Shown here: positions 32,846 through 41,047 of the stretch, piece after piece
How positions within the stretch are numbered: position 1 is the first letter of the stretch
Layout: each line of letters opens with the position of its first letter
Notes under the pieces: generated by a model
Database searches by the model: none
What the model was told of the DNA's origin: nothing
What the model saw: the letters and a program-made list of their open reading frames with translations, nothing else
Translations under genes and position numbers: made by a program
Assembly: GCA_011389765.1 (NCBI GenBank)
Contig: JAABTT010000024.1
Span: 1-41,402, forward strand
Source of the DNA: Desulfohalobiaceae bacterium S24
GTDB taxonomy: Bacteria > Desulfobacterota > Desulfovibrionia > Desulfovibrionales > Desulfothermaceae
DNA length: 41,402 bases
Direction of reading: 5' to 3'

Positions 32846-34294
32846 TTACAGGTAGGGGGCAAAGAGCCGAAAGGCGTTGTCCCGCAGACGAACCGCCAGG
32901 CCCCGCTGATAAAGTTCTTCCAGGCTGAGGGCCTTGCCGCCTCTGCTCTTTTCCATGAGCAGCCGTTCAAGGCTCTTGGCCAGATCGCTGTCGTAGACTT
33001 CCACATTGAATTCGAAGTTGAGCTTCAGGCTTCTGGCATCCCAGTTGGCCGATCCCAAAAGAACCCAGCTTCCGTCGACCACCATGGCTTTGGAGTGATC
33101 AAAGGGCGGGGGCGTTAGCGTGATGCGGCAGCCCGCCTTGATCAGATCTTCCAGCCCGCCCCAGGCAGCCCAATGCACCATTTTGAGATTGCTTTTCTCC
33201 GGGATGAAAATCTCGACATTCAGGCCTTTCATGGCGGCTATTTTTAGCCCGGAGGCAAGTTCCTCATTCGGCAGAAAATAGGGTGTGGCAATGTAAATTG
33301 TCCGTTTGGCGCAGGACAGGGCCCCGAGCAAAAGGGAGTGGAGCTTGTCATAATCCTCGTCCGGGCCGTCGGCTATGCCCCTGGCAACGGCCTTTCCGTG
33401 CCGGGGGATTGCAGGGAACCAGTCCGGACCGTAGAGGGCCTCTCCGGTGGTGAATTGCCAATCATCGGCGAAGATCCGTTGGATTTCAGCCACCACCGGG
33501 CCCTGGACCCGGAAGTGCAAGTCCTGGATCGGGTGCCTGGGGCTGTCTTTCAGGACATGACCCGAGCGGATGTTCATGCCGCCGGTGAAGGCGCTCGTTC
33601 CGTCCAGGACCAGTATTTTGCGATGATTGCGCAGGTTGTAATAGCGAAAGCGCCAGGGCCTCCAGGATCGCAGGAAACGGGCCGTTGGGATGCCGTCCTG
33701 CTTGAGCGCCCTGGAGATGGAGGGAAAGGAATACCTGGCCCCGATGTCGTCAATGAGCACTCTGACCTGCAGGCCTCGATCGACGGCCAGGCTGAGTGCC
33801 TGCTTGAATTTTCCGCCCCAGGCATCGTTGTCGAAAATATAGGTGGAGAGGCTGATTGAAACCCGGGCCTGTCGGATGGCCCTGAGCATGGCCGGATAGG
33901 CTTGATCCCCGTTTTGGAGGGGGTAGAAGGCATTGCCCGCGGTCAGGGGATGGGAGGTGATCCGCTCGGAGAGAGTGGCCAGCTGGATGAGTCCGCTCCA
34001 GGCATTGTCTGTCTGGAACCGGATATGCTCAGGCTGGAGAACGTTCAGACCCGGAGGCGGCTCTCCGGCCTGGTGCTCTGAAAAGGCGATTTTGGCCCGG
34101 CGCTGGATCCTGTTGATGCCGAAGGCCCAATACAAAAGAATTCCCAGGACAGGGGCAAACCAGACCAGTCCGAGCCAGCCCACCGCCGCTCGGATATCCC
34201 GCTTGTGGAGGATGACATGCACCGCAGTCAGGGTCATGGCAGTGATGGTGGCAATTCCGGCGAAATACGGCAGGGCCTGGGCAAACATTTGCAT
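32846..34294 (-). CDS. Cardiolipin synthase (phospholipase D family)
   Basis: A 482-aa membrane-bound enzyme that condenses two phosphatidylglycerols to cardiolipin. Two N-terminal membrane helices with the PLDc_N pattern (HKRDIRAAVGWLGLVWFAPVLG) are followed by two HKD active sites: H224-x-K226-x4-D231 (NHRKILVLDG) and H400-x-K402-x4-D407 (DHSKAMVVDG), the latter followed by GSANWD. Length is normal for bacterial Cls. It is the last gene of the reverse run with glycerate kinase, 20 bp apart. Confidence 0.95.
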   Translation of the reverse strand: MQMFAQALPYFAGIATITAMTLTAVHVILHKRDIRAAVGWLGLVWFAPVLGILLYWAFGINRIQRRAKIAFSEHQAGEPPPGLNVLQPEHIRFQTDNAWSGLIQLATLSERITSHPLTAGNAFYPLQNGDQAYPAMLRAIRQARVSISLSTYIFDNDAWGGKFKQALSLAVDRGLQVRVLIDDIGARYSFPSISRALKQDGIPTARFLRSWRPWRFRYYNLRNHRKILVLDGTSAFTGGMNIRSGHVLKDSPRHPIQDLHFRVQGPVVAEIQRIFADDWQFTTGEALYGPDWFPAIPRHGKAVARGIADGPDEDYDKLHSLLLGALSCAKRTIYIATPYFLPNEELASGLKIAAMKGLNVEIFIPEKSNLKMVHWAAWGGLEDLIKAGCRITLTPPPFDHSKAMVVDGSWVLLGSANWDARSLKLNFEFNVEVYDSDLAKSLERLLMEKSRGGKALSLEELYQRGLAVRLRDNAFRLFAPYL

Positions 34295-34314
34295 ACGCGG
34301 CTTGGGTTTGAATT

Positions 34315-35688
34315 TTAATCCAGGAGCAGGATATGGAGATCGCAGACGTTGGTGTTGGTCGGTCCTGTTGTATAGAGGGCGTCGACTGCCTCAAAAAAGT
34401 GATAGGAGTCGTTGTTTTTGAGGGAGGTTTTGATGGACAAGCCGGCCTGATCGGCCTGTTTGAGGATCTCAGGCGAGGCAAAGGCCCCGGCTGCATCCGT
34501 GGGACCGTCGTTGCCGTCCGTGGAGGCGGCCAGAAAGGTGACTCCTTTGAAAAGTGAAGGGTTGCGCTGGATTTCCCCCAGGAAGGCCAGGGCCATCTCC
34601 TGATTGCGTCCCCCCTTCCCCTGCCCGCTGAGGGTGACTACTGGTTCGCCTCCGGATATGATGCAGACCGGCGGGGCGGCAAGCATGGCTGCGGACCGGA
34701 CATCAGCAGCCACGCCTGCCAGCAGGCGGGCCGCTTCCCGGGCTTCCCCGCTGATACGGGTGGTCAAAAGCCTCAGTTCATAGCCCAGGCTTTGGGCTTT
34801 TTCTCCGGCCGCGCTCATGGCCATTCTGTTGGTGCCGATGAGGATGTTGCTGGTGTGGGCCAGGACCGGATCACCGGGTTTCAAGGTCTCCGGTATGGCC
34901 TGGTTCTTCCCGAGCTGCAAAATATTCAGGACGGAATCGGGGATACTCCGGAGGAGGTCGTATTTTTCAAAAACCGCCCGGGCGTCGGTGTAGCTGCTGG
35001 GGTCATGCGTGGTCAGTCCGGAGGCGATGCTGCTCAAGTCATCCCCCACCACATCGGAGAGGATAAAATTGAGGCTTTGGGCCGGAGCCATCTGCTGCAG
35101 CAGACGACCGCCTTTAATCCCGGAGAGGTGCTTGCGTACACAGTTGATTTCCGTGATGTCGGCGCCTGATCTGAGCAGCGCCCGGGTCACTTCCTGTTTG
35201 TCGGCAAGGCTCAGGGCGCCTTTCACGCCCTGGACCTCATAGTGCATGGGCAGGGGCAAAAGGGCGGATCCGCCGCCGGAAATCAAGGTAATGATCAGGG
35301 TCTGGGCATCGGCTTCAGCCGCCAGGTCCATGAGCCCGGCCGCGCCGCGAACGCCGTTTTCATCGGGTTCCGGGTGGCCTGCTTCGATGGTTTTTACTCG
35401 GCGCAGGGGAGTGGTGTGACCGTACTTGACCACGATCAAAGCCTTGCTGATCCATTCGCCGAGGATGTCTTCAAAGGCTTGGGCCATGGGAGCCGTGGCT
35501 TTGCCCGCTCCGAGCAGAAAGATCTTTTCAAATTTATGGAGATCAAGGGATTGATGAACCTCTTCCAGATCGATCTCCAGGATCCCGTCCCTGAGCCGGA
35601 CATGCTCCCGGATCATCCGGTAGGGGTCCACTCTGTGCAGGCCGGCTTCAAAAATGGCCTGGAGACGGGGCCGGTGCTGGGTGTGCAT
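34315..35688 (-). CDS. Glycerate kinase, MOFRL/DUF4147 type
   Basis: A 457-aa enzyme of the glycerate 2-kinase (GckA/TtuD) family, which phosphorylates D-glycerate to a phosphoglycerate. Visible marks are FLLGAGKATAPMAQAFE, YGHTTPLRRV, GHPEPDENGV, the LISGGGSALLPLP loop, RKHLSGIKGGRLL, SDVVGDD and, in the MOFRL domain, GGEPVVTLSGQGKGGRNQEMAL and AASTDGNDGPTDAAGAF. The start at 35688 has AAAGGA 8 nt upstream; an in-frame codon at 35757 would add 23 unlikely residues. No other glycerate or serine-pathway gene is adjacent. Confidence 0.93.
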   Translation of the reverse strand: MHTQHRPRLQAIFEAGLHRVDPYRMIREHVRLRDGILEIDLEEVHQSLDLHKFEKIFLLGAGKATAPMAQAFEDILGEWISKALIVVKYGHTTPLRRVKTIEAGHPEPDENGVRGAAGLMDLAAEADAQTLIITLISGGGSALLPLPMHYEVQGVKGALSLADKQEVTRALLRSGADITEINCVRKHLSGIKGGRLLQQMAPAQSLNFILSDVVGDDLSSIASGLTTHDPSSYTDARAVFEKYDLLRSIPDSVLNILQLGKNQAIPETLKPGDPVLAHTSNILIGTNRMAMSAAGEKAQSLGYELRLLTTRISGEAREAARLLAGVAADVRSAAMLAAPPVCIISGGEPVVTLSGQGKGGRNQEMALAFLGEIQRNPSLFKGVTFLAASTDGNDGPTDAAGAFASPEILKQADQAGLSIKTSLKNNDSYHFFEAVDALYTTGPTNTNVCDLHILLLD

Positions 35689-35896
35689 AGTCGGGTCCTT
35701 TTTTAAATGAGGGCTGCGGAAATTTTTTTGACCTGATTCACTGCATTGATGCTTCAAAATGGAGTGTTTTTTTCCAATAAGTGCCTGGCCTCAGGTTAGA
35801 AAAAGAGGCAGGGACGGTCAAGGCTATTTTACGTCGTGTCCTAAAAAGGTCTTGTCTCATTTACGATGCCCCTTAAAATGGTTTGAATGCCTATCA

Positions 35897-35915
35897 CCTC
35901 TTTTGACCTGTCCCC
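35897..35915 (-). repeat. GGGGWCAGGTC box, copy 1
   Basis: On the reverse strand this reads GGGGACAGGTCAAAAGAGG. A close relative, GGGGTCAGGTCGAAAAGG, lies at 40321-40338. Both are intergenic on the reverse strand. The motif also resembles the units of array R1. Its nature is unknown. Confidence 0.4.
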
Positions 35916-35943
35916 TCTGCGCTTCCGACAGGTTCCTCACCAT

Positions 35944-37368
35944 TTACGGCAAGCTCCCGGTTACAGTCCGTTGTGAAACGGTTTCCGGGCTCCGGAGGCT
36001 TTGTTCAATAACCTGCATGGATTTCCATTTCCCCTGCAGGTATCGCAGCATGAAGGTCAATCCCAGGCAGCAGACATAAGCGGCCAGAATAAACCAGGCT
36101 GCATAAATTCCGGCTTCAAGAATTTCAATCAGCACAAAGACCGGTCCAATCATGATTCCAAACGAGAGTGCTCCAATGGAGATCATGATGAATCGTGTGT
36201 CTCCCGCCCCTTTGAGAGCCCCGGAGAAGATCAGGTTCAAGGCATCGAAAAAACAGTAGAAAGCAATGAAGTACATGAGATTTGCGCCCATTTCCAGCAT
36301 GCCTGAGAATTCTTGGGCAGAGGCGTCCTGGGGTTTGAAGAGTTTCAGCAAAGGGTCTGGAAAGAAGATGAAGATCACGGCAATGAGGCTCATGTAGACC
36401 AGGGTGATGTGCAGAGCGCTTGTTGTGGCGTAGGCCCCTTCGTCCGGCCTGCCTCTGCCGACAGCCTGACCGACCAGGGTCGTGTTGGCGATGTGCAGGC
36501 CGACCATGGGCAAGAAGGAAAGGGTTTCAATGGACAGGACGATGTTGGAGACGGCCATCTCCAGAGGGCCGATTCGCCCCAGCATCTGGACGAAAAAGGT
36601 GAAGGCGAAGACCTCCAGGAAGAATTGGACTCCGCTGGGCAGGCCGTAGCGCATCAAACGAGCGAAAAGGTCCCGGTCCCATGAGCGGCCCCGCCAGGTC
36701 GAAAAAATCAGCCGGTTGGGAGCCTGGAAGATCAGAATGGTCAGCAGGAGGGTGATGGTTCCGGAAGCTGCAATCGTGGCCAGCCCGGCTCCGGTAATCC
36801 CAAGGGCGGGGAGGCCCAGAAGACCGTTGATCAGGCAATAGTCAAGGGGGATGTTCACGGCGGCCCCGATGAGGTGGACCAGCATGACCACCCGGGTCAG
36901 TCCCTGGCCGGTATAAAAGCAGGCCAGGACCGAGCTGATGACCACCAGTCCGGCTCCCAGGGTCAGGATGTTGAAATAGATGATTTCCAGCTCGCGGATA
37001 TGGGAGGGATGTCCAATGGCCTCAAACAGGGGCCTGGAGATGAAGACCAGTCCAGCCAGGGCCAGACTTGCGGCAAAGGCGAAATACAGACCCTGCCAGA
37101 GGGCCGGACCGATGCGGGACAGGGCGCCGGCCCCGATGTATTGGGCGACAAAGGCGTTGGTGTAGCTGCCCACACCCATGAAGAAGGCAATGAAGGTGAA
37201 GGAGGCAATCCCGGCCGGCAGGGCCGCGGAAATGGCTTCCACAGAGTAATTGGCCAGAAAAATTCTGTCGGTGAACTGCATGAGGGTGATCGACCCCATG
37301 GAGGCCACCAGAGGAAGGCTTACCTTTAGAACATGCCGATAGCCGTTTCGCCGATTCCACCGCTCCAC
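35944..37368 (-). CDS. MATE-family multidrug exporter (NorM-like)
   Basis: A 474-aa inner-membrane Na+ or H+ antiporter with 12 predicted helices in two homologous halves. Marks are LPLVASMGSITLMQFTDRIFL at the first helix, NAFVAQYIGAG, the mid-protein MRYGLPSGVQFFLEV repeat of the first helix, NTTLVGQAVGRG, and the late GALKGAGDTRF segment typical of MATE proteins. The start is GTG 37368 with AGGGGA about 6 nt upstream. It stands alone, 136 bp after hipA. The last 25 residues after the final helix are polar and untypical. Confidence 0.92.
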   Translation of the reverse strand: MERWNRRNGYRHVLKVSLPLVASMGSITLMQFTDRIFLANYSVEAISAALPAGIASFTFIAFFMGVGSYTNAFVAQYIGAGALSRIGPALWQGLYFAFAASLALAGLVFISRPLFEAIGHPSHIRELEIIYFNILTLGAGLVVISSVLACFYTGQGLTRVVMLVHLIGAAVNIPLDYCLINGLLGLPALGITGAGLATIAASGTITLLLTILIFQAPNRLIFSTWRGRSWDRDLFARLMRYGLPSGVQFFLEVFAFTFFVQMLGRIGPLEMAVSNIVLSIETLSFLPMVGLHIANTTLVGQAVGRGRPDEGAYATTSALHITLVYMSLIAVIFIFFPDPLLKLFKPQDASAQEFSGMLEMGANLMYFIAFYCFFDALNLIFSGALKGAGDTRFIMISIGALSFGIMIGPVFVLIEILEAGIYAAWFILAAYVCCLGLTFMLRYLQGKWKSMQVIEQSLRSPETVSQRTVTGSLP

Positions 37369-37452
37369 GCTGTTTCCCCTTTGCCCAATTCATGAATTTA
37401 CCCTCGGAAAATTACGGCCCTTGCTGTGCGGCTGGGGGGTATACATCACCAC

Positions 37453-37485
37453 ATAATTGTCGTTGGCCGGTAATTATAATTGTCG
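37453..37485 (-). promoter_or_regulatory. Direct repeat before the MATE gene
   Basis: ATAATTGTCG occurs at 37453-37462 and 37476-37485, about two helical turns apart. The reverse strand contains TATAAT at 37473-37478, a possible -10 box with no good -35 partner. It may be an operator or promoter of the exporter gene; evidence is weak. Confidence 0.25.
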
Positions 37486-37504
37486 CTGATCACCCGGGCG
37501 AGCT

Positions 37505-38764
37505 TCAGGTCTTACCTCTAAGAGCCTGTCTCAAATTTTCGTGCTCGAAAGCTGAACTCATGAAGTCAATTTCCCTCTTCCCAACTCCAGCCAGCTCTGC
37601 ATTTTTTCTCCAGCCCTTCACTGCCCCGCCGACCTCCTTGGCAATATCCCGAGCTTCTGATGGTGTTAGATAGAACTCTTCAGAGACATCGAATGCCAGA
37701 TCAAGGGAGGCGCTATTGTTGTTCATATCAATATTCGTGTGAAGGAACCTTCCCTTCACATGCTCCGGCATAGGCTCCAGATCATATATCGGTGACAAGC
37801 TCCATCCATTATTTTGCTGATCAAAAAGGAAACCGTGATTTCGCAGATGGTCGTCTACATTGGAAACCAGGATATTAAACACAATTCTGCGCCACAGGTC
37901 CTTTAAATCTTGTTCTGCACTTGCCCCGTGTTCAATCAGATATTCAGTGATCTCCAAATAGCTTCGCCTGTCTCCATCTCTGGCACCCAACATACTCATG
38001 GCAGACAGAAAAGGCACGCGAATATTTTGTCCGACACGATCGAAGCGCCTCAAAAGCAAAACATGGTGCCCTGATATGTTTTGCAATTCAAAATCAGGTA
38101 CTGGAATCCCTGCTTTCTTGGCCATCTTGAACGCCAGGTATTCCCACAACTCCACATTCCACTCATCTTTGGGGCTGGGGAACTTGGCTATGAACAGATC
38201 ATGGTTTTGGTCAAGCACAACCGCTTTCGGCCTTGCTCCACCCAAGGAAGATCCAGGGGCGAACATATCCCGCAGATCTTCATCCATCTCTGTCTGATTC
38301 ACAATTCTATTTGATCGACTTAAAAGTTTCCCGAGATGAACAAGAGGTGGGATATGAAAGGATTCGTATGACGCCAAAAAGGTGCCGTCCGGGTCTGCAG
38401 AGAACCTCAAAGCGCCTTGTCTGGTTCTGTCGTCAACCATTAACAAATAATCAGACTCTTTGAGCCTTCTTGCCTTTCTGCCCTCCCGAACTGCCTCTCT
38501 CGCCTCCAAGCGATCCATGAGCATTCGGCCCCATCGATCCGGAGCAGAGTCTCCAATGGAGCCAAACAAAGCCTTGTCTGTATGAAACCTGCCTTCACCA
38601 AGAGAAAGGGCGGGTTCAAGAGAGAAACGAAGGGCCGACTCTCTCCATGTTCTTGCGTACTCAAATGAAGCCCGCTCAAGGCCTTTCCTTTCATGTATCC
38701 AAAGCCTTCCGACAAAATGTGTCTTGCCGGACAGACTTATGTGGACGAACAGTTCCTTTTCCAT
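37505..38764 (-). CDS. hipA: HipA-family serine/threonine kinase toxin
   Basis: A 419-aa kinase toxin. E. coli HipA causes persistence by phosphorylating glutamyl-tRNA synthetase. This protein shows SIGDSAPDRWGR in the N-lobe, the Gly-rich Ser loop PGSSLGGARPK (S172-S173, K180; the region of the autophosphorylated Ser in HipA), LFIAKFP (ATP lysine), LLLRRFDR, the catalytic NVDDHLRNHGF (D304-D305) and LSPIYDLEPM (metal-binding Asp). All kinase motifs are intact, so it may be active. It starts 6 bp after the hipB-like stop. Its substrate may differ from E. coli HipA. Confidence 0.93.
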   Translation of the reverse strand: MEKELFVHISLSGKTHFVGRLWIHERKGLERASFEYARTWRESALRFSLEPALSLGEGRFHTDKALFGSIGDSAPDRWGRMLMDRLEAREAVREGRKARRLKESDYLLMVDDRTRQGALRFSADPDGTFLASYESFHIPPLVHLGKLLSRSNRIVNQTEMDEDLRDMFAPGSSLGGARPKAVVLDQNHDLFIAKFPSPKDEWNVELWEYLAFKMAKKAGIPVPDFELQNISGHHVLLLRRFDRVGQNIRVPFLSAMSMLGARDGDRRSYLEITEYLIEHGASAEQDLKDLWRRIVFNILVSNVDDHLRNHGFLFDQQNNGWSLSPIYDLEPMPEHVKGRFLHTNIDMNNNSASLDLAFDVSEEFYLTPSEARDIAKEVGGAVKGWRKNAELAGVGKREIDFMSSAFEHENLRQALRGKT

Positions 38765-38770
38765 GGTAAA

Positions 38771-39082
38771 TCATATTTTTCGAGATGACCTGGCTCTTTT
38801 GGGAATTCTTTCATCATCGATCCACTGGCCCATCTTATCATGCTCGATGTCTGCAAGCTTCATCCAGTCCGTGCCCAGGCCAAGGGCAAAAATGACCATG
38901 GCGTAGGCCCCGATGCTCACACCAGGATCCCCCTTCTGGATTTTCGAAAGCGTCTCCCGGCTGATCCCGGCTCGCTCGGCCACGACCGTCATCTTTAATT
39001 TGCGCTTGAGCCGGGCCTTTTTGAGATCTTCCCCCATCTTTCTCAAACCCTGGCGAACCGAAATTGAGGGTCCCTTTTTCAT
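38771..39082 (-). CDS. hipB: HipB-like antitoxin (XRE helix-turn-helix)
   Basis: A 103-aa DNA-binding protein with a helix-turn-helix at about residues 30-60 (VVAERAGISRETLSKIQKGD). It lies directly ahead of hipA on the same strand, the normal hipBA order, and should neutralise HipA and repress the operon. A basic N-terminal extension and an RxSRK-type basic tail flank the domain. No strong ribosome site is visible. Confidence 0.88.
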   Translation of the reverse strand: MKKGPSISVRQGLRKMGEDLKKARLKRKLKMTVVAERAGISRETLSKIQKGDPGVSIGAYAMVIFALGLGTDWMKLADIEHDKMGQWIDDERIPKRARSSRKI

Positions 39083-39094
39083 TTTGCGCCTAGT

Positions 39095-39123
39095 ATGTTA
39101 GTCTTTGATTTGCTTTGCGACAA
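39095..39123 (-). promoter_or_regulatory. Candidate promoter of hipBA
   Basis: On the reverse strand, TTGTCG (39118-39123) and TAACAT (39095-39100), each matching 4 of 6 consensus bases, are spaced by 17 bp. The -10 box lies only 12 bp before the hipB start, so the leader would be very short. Confidence 0.35.
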
Positions 39124-39560
39124 ATAAAATAGGCCTTAAAAATGAAATAGTCAAGCAAAAAGCAAAGAACAGATTTGATACCATAACTCAACACGCAACA
39201 TAATGTCCATGTGGTCGGGTGGAGGAAGTCAAGCCAGGAGAGGGGCGCATAGAGGGCAAGGAGGGGATGTTGATTATAGTGCCTCGCAGATGAATTGATA
39301 CTAATTTTTGCTGTCTTGTTCATCAAAGTGTAAATACTCCTCAAAGAGAGCGCAATCCATCTGTAGGCAATGCCTGAAGTCGGTAAAAAAAATGATTTTT
39401 TACTCAAAAGATGAACCGACAAGTCTAACGTCCGCCTTTGATCAGGCGCAGTGATCTCGAACCCTGAGAAAAGCAATTTGCATATCGTACAGGCGGCGGG
39501 GCAGTCATCAAAATCCTGGGGTGCTTCGGTTCCGGATACCGACCAAGGTCGTACTCCCAT
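39124..39560. other. 437 bp without a supported gene
   Basis: This AT-rich stretch separates hipBA from the broken rhuM gene. A 156-codon reverse frame crosses it (39090-39560) but has no ribosome site, no recognisable domain and untypical composition. A small inverted repeat, CGCCT/AGGCG, lies near 39433-39448. I see nothing else. Confidence 0.5.
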
Positions 39561-40261
39561 TCAATCCTGCTCATCAGTCCCCTTCCCCTTTGTCGGCTTT
39601 ACATCCCCAATCTGCCTGGCCGCTTCTTCCAGCTGGCGGATGTTTTCTTCCTGGCCCAGGGCCTCCTTGTAGTCCCGGCGGCGGACCTCAAACCTGCCGT
39701 ATTCCGCTTGGGCATGATCATCGGCTGCCTGTTTGCTGACCTTGCCGGCATGGGATAAGACCCGGCGGTCGTTAAACTCCAGGAACTGATCCAGCTTGTG
39801 CTCCCAGTCCTGCATAAACACCTGCTTGCGCCGTTTGGCCTGATCCTCGGCAAAATCCAGCCAATGGTGAAACCTTTGACGATGTACTCCTTGAGCCGCT
39901 CAGTGGCCCAGATCCGGAAGCGGGTGGCGATGATGCTTTTGACCCGGTAGCCCACGGAGATGATCATATCCAGATTGTAGAAATCCAGCTTGCGCTGGAC
40001 GTGTCGATTTCCCTCCTGACGAACTGTTAAGAATTTCTTAAGAGTTCCCTCAGGCGTCAATTCTCCATCTTCATAGATATTGCTGATGTGCATACTAATG
40101 TTGGGAACCGATGTCTGAAGCAATTCAGCTACTTGTTGCTGGGTGAGCCAGACAGTTTCGTCTTGGAGCCTGACATCAAGCTTAACTTGCCCATCCTCAT
40201 TTCGATAGACGATTATCTCACCTTGATCAGAACCGTTTTCTCCGTTTTTGTTTTGATCCAT
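39561..40261 (-). pseudogene. rhuM-family gene, broken by internal deletion and frameshift
   Basis: The first part (from ATG 40261) reads as a RhuM-family protein: YRNEDGQVKLDVRLQDETVWLTQQQVAELL, NISMHISNIYEDGEL, FYNLDMIISVGYRV and TERLKEYIVKGF. Family members then continue for over 100 residues before the end part. Here the sequence jumps at about 39866-39874 into another frame that encodes the family C-terminus: WLDFAEDQAKRRKQVFMQDW, LDQFLEFNDRRVLSHAGKVS and AEYGRFEVRRRDY. So roughly the middle third is lost out of frame and no full protein can be made. RhuM-type genes often occur within restriction-modification loci, in keeping with the methyltransferase stub just upstream. Confidence 0.85.
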
Positions 40262-40280
40262 GTCTTCCAGCCCCACCAGT

Positions 40281-40487
40281 TTATTCAGACTTATTGAGTT
40301 GGGATTTTAAATAGTAGTGGCCTTTTCGACCTGACCCCGCCAAATTCCAGTTGAACATTAATTCCTTATTCGTTATTCGTTTTAGGCGGATGATCCTGTA
40401 GATGCCAAAATCCAGATCATGGTCGTCGAACTGGAACATGTCCTTGAGGAAAGATTGGAGCTGGGAAAAGGCAGTTTGTGAGGTCAT
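40281..40487 (-). pseudogene. N-terminal stub of an adenine-specific DNA methyltransferase
   Basis: The first ~37 codons (FLKDMFQFDDHDLDFGIYRI, then IRLKR) match the characteristic start of large type III-like adenine DNA methyltransferases, where a QFD..DLDFGIYRI motif opens the protein. The remaining hundreds of residues are missing. Similarity ends exactly at a 3-unit heptamer array (40361-40381), and the frame then runs through non-coding-like sequence to a stop at 40281. The remnant suggests a restriction-modification system that has been lost. Confidence 0.65.
40321..40381 (-). repeat. GGGGWCAGGTC box copy 2 and heptamer array R10
   Basis: Units ATTCCTT, ATTCGTT, ATTCGTT stand at 40361-40381; the reverse strand reads AACGAAT. 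Some 22 bp away, at 40321-40338, is the second copy of the box also found at 35897-35915. The array coincides with the end of methyltransferase similarity. Confidence 0.55.
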
Positions 40488-40611
40488 GGGTTTCCTGTCA
40501 TTGTTAGTGGATCAGTTTAGGCCAGATTTTCATGGAAAAGGAGAGAATGAAGAAGTGACTCAATTTGCCTCATTTTTGATCAAAAGAATACCAGATCCCT
40601 GCTTCTTTCCG

Positions 40612-40926
40612 TCATAGCCTGATTCCTTCCTCTTGAATACGCTGATGAAATGGCATAACCTGATAGAGGGTGCTATTCCACTCTTCAATGCTTCGTACAA
40701 TTGAGGAGATGACTTCACCAGATTCCCATTCCAATTCATAGAGCCTATGACGTATTCTGTCAGTACGTTCATCAGTAATAGGCCCATCGACTAGAACAAG
40801 AATGTCCCAGTCTGATTCCGTGCTGGCATCTTCACGAGAGCGAGACCCGTAGAGAATGATCTCTGCCTCAGGCTCGGTATCATGTATTGTTCGCTTTATT
40901 TTCTCGATTAACTCATCTTTCTTCAT
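40612..40926 (-). CDS. Minimal nucleotidyltransferase (MNT) domain protein
   Basis: A 104-aa protein of the Pol-beta minimal nucleotidyltransferase group. The active-site pattern GSRSR followed by SDWDILV (GS plus DxD) is intact at about residues 27-45. Such MntA proteins usually pair with a HEPN RNase and act as antitoxins that AMPylate it. No HEPN gene lies on either side: 40488-40611 is too short and 40927-41047 is empty. This is therefore an orphan or a remnant of a pair. Confidence 0.85.
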   Translation of the reverse strand: MKKDELIEKIKRTIHDTEPEAEIILYGSRSREDASTESDWDILVLVDGPITDERTDRIRHRLYELEWESGEVISSIVRSIEEWNSTLYQVMPFHQRIQEEGIRL

Positions 40927-41047
40927 ATGACCCCCAGATCTTCTGATTGTCGAAAACTATTCTCCCCGGGGTCTCCGGGTCAGACTCGATCAAGTCATTC
41001 ATCTACCGAGAAAAAGGTTCCATTCGATTTTTTTTCAGCACCATTCT

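Noticed and set aside
39424..39430. GTCTAAC as part of an integron attC site
   Set aside because: No matching GTTRRRY end at the right distance and no integrase nearby.
39090..39560. 156-codon reverse frame between hipB and rhuM
   Set aside because: No recognisable domain, no ribosome site and it covers the hipBA promoter region.
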